Assembly (NCBI RefSeq): GCF_002087335.1
Contig: NZ_MWVJ01000006.1
Span: 1-64,000 of the forward strand
Source: Pseudophaeobacter leonis
Lineage (GTDB): Bacteria; Pseudomonadota; Alphaproteobacteria; Rhodobacterales; Rhodobacteraceae
Direction of reading: 5' to 3'
Length of the DNA: 64,000 nt
The position numbers and the translations under genes are program-made. Each line of letters begins with the position of its first letter. Within the stretch, counting starts at the first letter, position 1. Positions 62,175 through 64,000 of the stretch are shown here, in pieces. The notes beneath the pieces were generated by a model. The model was not told the DNA's origin and made no database searches. It saw nothing but the letters and a program-made list of their open reading frames with translations.

Positions 62175-63648
62175 ATGACCGGTTTCAGCAGAACGCTTGC
62201 AACGCTCTTCATTCTGGCCCTGGCCGCTCCCGCCGGCACCCCCGCCCGGGCCCAGGACGACAGGATCATCACCAGTCAGGATGAAATCGGGGGCGTCTAC
62301 GAGGGCACCTTCCGGGGCGGCCTGCAACATGGCACCGGCACCTACCGCCTGCCCAATGGCTATGAGTATTCCGGCGCCTGGGTTGACGGCGAAATTCTTG
62401 GGCTGGGCGTGGCGCGCTTTCCCAATGGATCGATCTACGAGGGCGAATTCGTCAAAGGTAAGCCCGAAGGACTGGGCAAAATCCCCCTGGCGGATGGCGG
62501 CACCTATGAAGGCGAGTGGATGGCTGGCGTCATCAATGGCCAGGGCGTTGCAGTCTATGCCAATGGCGTGCGCTACGAGGGCAGCTTTGTTCAGGGCCAG
62601 CATCAGGGCAAGGGTGTGATGCAAAACCCCGGCGGCTATGAATACAATGGCGACTGGGTTGAGGGGCGCAAAGAGGGCAAGGCCACCATCACCTATCCTG
62701 ATGGCGCCACCTATCAGGGCGATATTCGCGATGGTCAGCTGCACGGGGTTGGCACGCTGGAGATGCCGGACGGGCTGCGCTACGAGGGCGATTGGGCCGA
62801 CAATCAGATGAACGGGGTCGGCACCCTCACCCAGCCCAACGGCGATGTCTACAGCGGCCCGCTGGCCAACGGCCGCCGTCAGGGTATCGGCACCCAGACC
62901 CATGCCAATGGCGACACATTTGAGGGCATGTTCGAAGACGACCTGCGCCACGGCACCGGCACGTTCACCAAGACAGATGGCTATACCTATACCGGCGCCT
63001 GGCTGGCCGGGCAGATCGAAGGCCAGGGCCGCGTGACCTATCCCGACGGCTCGGTCTATGAGGGCGCCTTTCAGGACGACCTGTCCCATGGCGTCGGCAA
63101 GATCACCTATCCTGATGGCTCGACCTATGAAGGCGACTGGATTTCCGGCGTCATTGAGGGCAATGGCACTGCCACCTACCCCAATGACGCCGGTCTACAA
63201 AGGCGCCTTTGTGAATGCCCGCAACCACGGTCAGGGCATCATGACGGATGCCAGCGGCTATCTGTATGACGGCGGCTGGCAGGACGGGCAGCGCCACGGC
63301 GAAGCAAGGGTGACCTATGCAGATGGCTCGATCTATACTGGCAGTTTTGTCAACAGCCAACGCCACGGCAGCGGCAAGATCGAAATGCCCAGCGGCTTTA
63401 TCTATGAGGGCGACTGGACAGAGGGAAAGATTACCGGTGAGGGCAAGGCCACCTATGCCAATGGCGATATCTATGTGGGCGCCTTTGTGAACGGCAAGCG
63501 GCAGGGCCCCGGCACCATGACCTATACCGGCGGGCAGACGGGCAGCGGCAGCTGGAACAACGGCGCGCCCCCCAATGCCGATGCTGAAGCAGACGAAGCG
63601 GCTGAAACAGAGACTGAAGCACAGCCAGACGCCACCGCATCACAATAA
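62175..63648 (+). CDS. Exported MORN-repeat protein (frameshifted)
   Basis: About 490 residues with a signal peptide (MTGFSRTLATLFILALAAPA, cleavage near ARA-QDD), followed by about 18 MORN repeats of 23 residues (pattern YEGxWxxGxxxGxGxxxYPDGxx) and an acidic, Ala/Glu-rich tail. The frame breaks near 63193; one extra G separates YPNDA from VYKGAFVNARNHGQG. GAGG precedes the ATG. MORN repeats form beta-hairpin rods that bind lipids or proteins; here it would act in the periplasm or on the envelope. The partner is unknown. Confidence 0.85.
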
Positions 63649-63862
63649 GCCAGCAGGCGCCAGTGGGTTCCTGTGGGTTCCTGTGGGGGCCGGGTGCCGC
63701 AGGCCTGTGGTGAAACACAGGTCTGACATCACAACGCAGGTCTGCACGTCTCCAGCCCGCAGGTCTTTGCCCTGCACATCTTTGGCGCGCCCACAACAAA
63801 ACCGATATTGCGCTTTGTTTTCCCTCTTTCCATTCGCAACCGCCTCTGTATAAATTGCCGCT
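63649..63862. other. Intergenic region with a 10-bp tandem repeat
   Basis: GTGGGTTCCT occurs twice in a row (63663-63682). No gene is supported. The last part should hold the promoter of the leader-peptide transcript. Confidence 0.55.
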
Positions 63863-63886
63863 ATGACAGTTTGCGCAGATATCCCT

Positions 63887-63949
63887 ATGACCGACGCCGC
63901 CTTTCGCGGCGCGTCTCTGCGTGCCCTACTGCTCCTAGTCCGCCTCTGA
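63887..63949 (+). CDS. Leucine-rich leader peptide
   Basis: A 20-residue reading frame MTDAAFRGASLRALLLLVRL ending in a run of leucines written with four different codon contexts (CTA, CTG, CTC, CTA, then CTC). An in-frame upstream ATG at 63863 would give 28 residues. The stop codon lies in the left arm of a hairpin whose right arm abuts the ribosome site of the next gene. This is the classic layout of an amino-acid attenuator, expected before leucine/branched-chain biosynthesis genes. Confidence 0.7.
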   Translation: MTDAAFRGASLRALLLLVRL

Positions 63950-63980
63950 GCGTGCCTTTTGGCGCGTCCGCTCAGAGGAG
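63944..63980 (+). promoter_or_regulatory. Attenuator-type hairpin sequestering a ribosome site
   Basis: CTCTGAGCG (63944-63952) pairs perfectly with CGCTCAGAG (63969-63977). The right arm runs into AGAGGAG, the Shine-Dalgarno of the ATG at 63987. Ribosome stalling on the leucine codons would cover the left arm and free the site. Confidence 0.65.
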
Positions 63981-63986
63981 ATAGGC

Positions 63987-64000
63987 ATGCGCGCCAAAAT
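63987..64000 (+). CDS. Start of a gene cut by the window end
   Basis: ATG CGC GCC AAA with AGAGGAG 6 bp upstream, just after the leader hairpin. Only four full codons are in the window, so the product cannot be named. The leader predicts a branched-chain amino-acid gene. Confidence 0.5.

Overview
The window looks like a chromosomal segment of a marine Roseobacter-group alphaproteobacterium (Rhodobacteraceae, near Ruegeria/Phaeobacter/Leisingera in feel). I infer this from the high GC content, the gene families (DMSP lyase DddW, dihydroxypropanesulfonate dehydrogenase HpsN, sulfopyruvate decarboxylase, non-pyrrolysine MttB, TRAP transporter, NDUFS4-type complex I subunit, class I lysyl-tRNA synthetase) and the operon style. 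No database search was possible, so the species is not assigned. One tRNA is present; there is no rRNA, CRISPR array or insertion sequence.

A key caution: about twenty genes carry single-base indels, including genes that should be essential or highly conserved (uvrB, lysK, nadD, nadE, ettA, fdsA). In each case the missing half continues in the next frame within a few bases, mostly at short homopolymers. This is best read as uncorrected sequencing error. I annotate these as whole genes with the shift position stated. Two exceptions look truly degenerate: a proC-like remnant (313-503) and a tyrosine-integrase tail (about 19677-19829).

Layout. 1-5 kb: methylamine/betaine-type demethylation genes (DgcA-like flavoprotein, MttB-like methyltransferase, proC remnant) with a divergent TetR regulator. 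5-6.3 kb: LysR regulator and a divergent DUF1330 gene. 6.5-12 kb: NAD-dependent formate dehydrogenase (FdsA and a fused FdsG-FdsB) behind a LysR gene. 12.6-15.1 kb: a periplasmic sensory-domain protein paired with a chemoreceptor. 15.4-19.4 kb: DsbA/FrnE-like oxidoreductase, uvrB, an NDUFS4-like subunit and an acetyltransferase. 19.6-21.7 kb: tRNA-Arg(UCU), an integrase remnant and two GSCFA/SGNH-type genes, an AT-richer islet. 22-32.4 kb: a long minus-strand organosulfonate operon with a TRAP transporter, hpsN, two further dehydrogenases, UspA, comD, comE and an FMN hydroxyacid dehydrogenase, controlled by a divergent LacI regulator with two operators.

32.7-38 kb: a secreted unknown, UspA, a monooxygenase-fold protein, an outer-membrane barrel and a large beta-helix protein. 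38-44.2 kb: lysK, the dddW/LysR pair, TerB and a molybdopterin oxidoreductase. 44-51.7 kb: dacB, nadD, ettA, a GIY-YIG/DUF4357 protein, a DUF4157 protein, a small membrane protein, trxC and a cold-shock gene. 51.7-56 kb: tesA and the divergent YbbA/YbbP-like ABC exporter. 56-64 kb: an Rrf2/NsrR-like regulator, a gamma-glutamylcyclotransferase-like protein, gltX, a FAD amine oxidoreductase, nadE and a MORN-repeat protein. The window ends at a leucine-rich leader peptide and the start of the gene behind it.

How they work together: the strongest system is the organosulfonate operon. The predicted route is DHPS uptake by TRAP, oxidation to sulfolactate by HpsN after interconversion by the SDR and MDR dehydrogenases, oxidation to sulfopyruvate by the FMN enzyme, and decarboxylation to sulfoacetaldehyde by ComDE; the later enzymes (Xsc, Pta) are outside the window. 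With DddW and the methylamine-type genes, the segment is rich in catabolism of phytoplankton-derived osmolytes. A second theme is the unusual number of short tandem repeats (7-16 bp units) in intergenic DNA and at gene ends.
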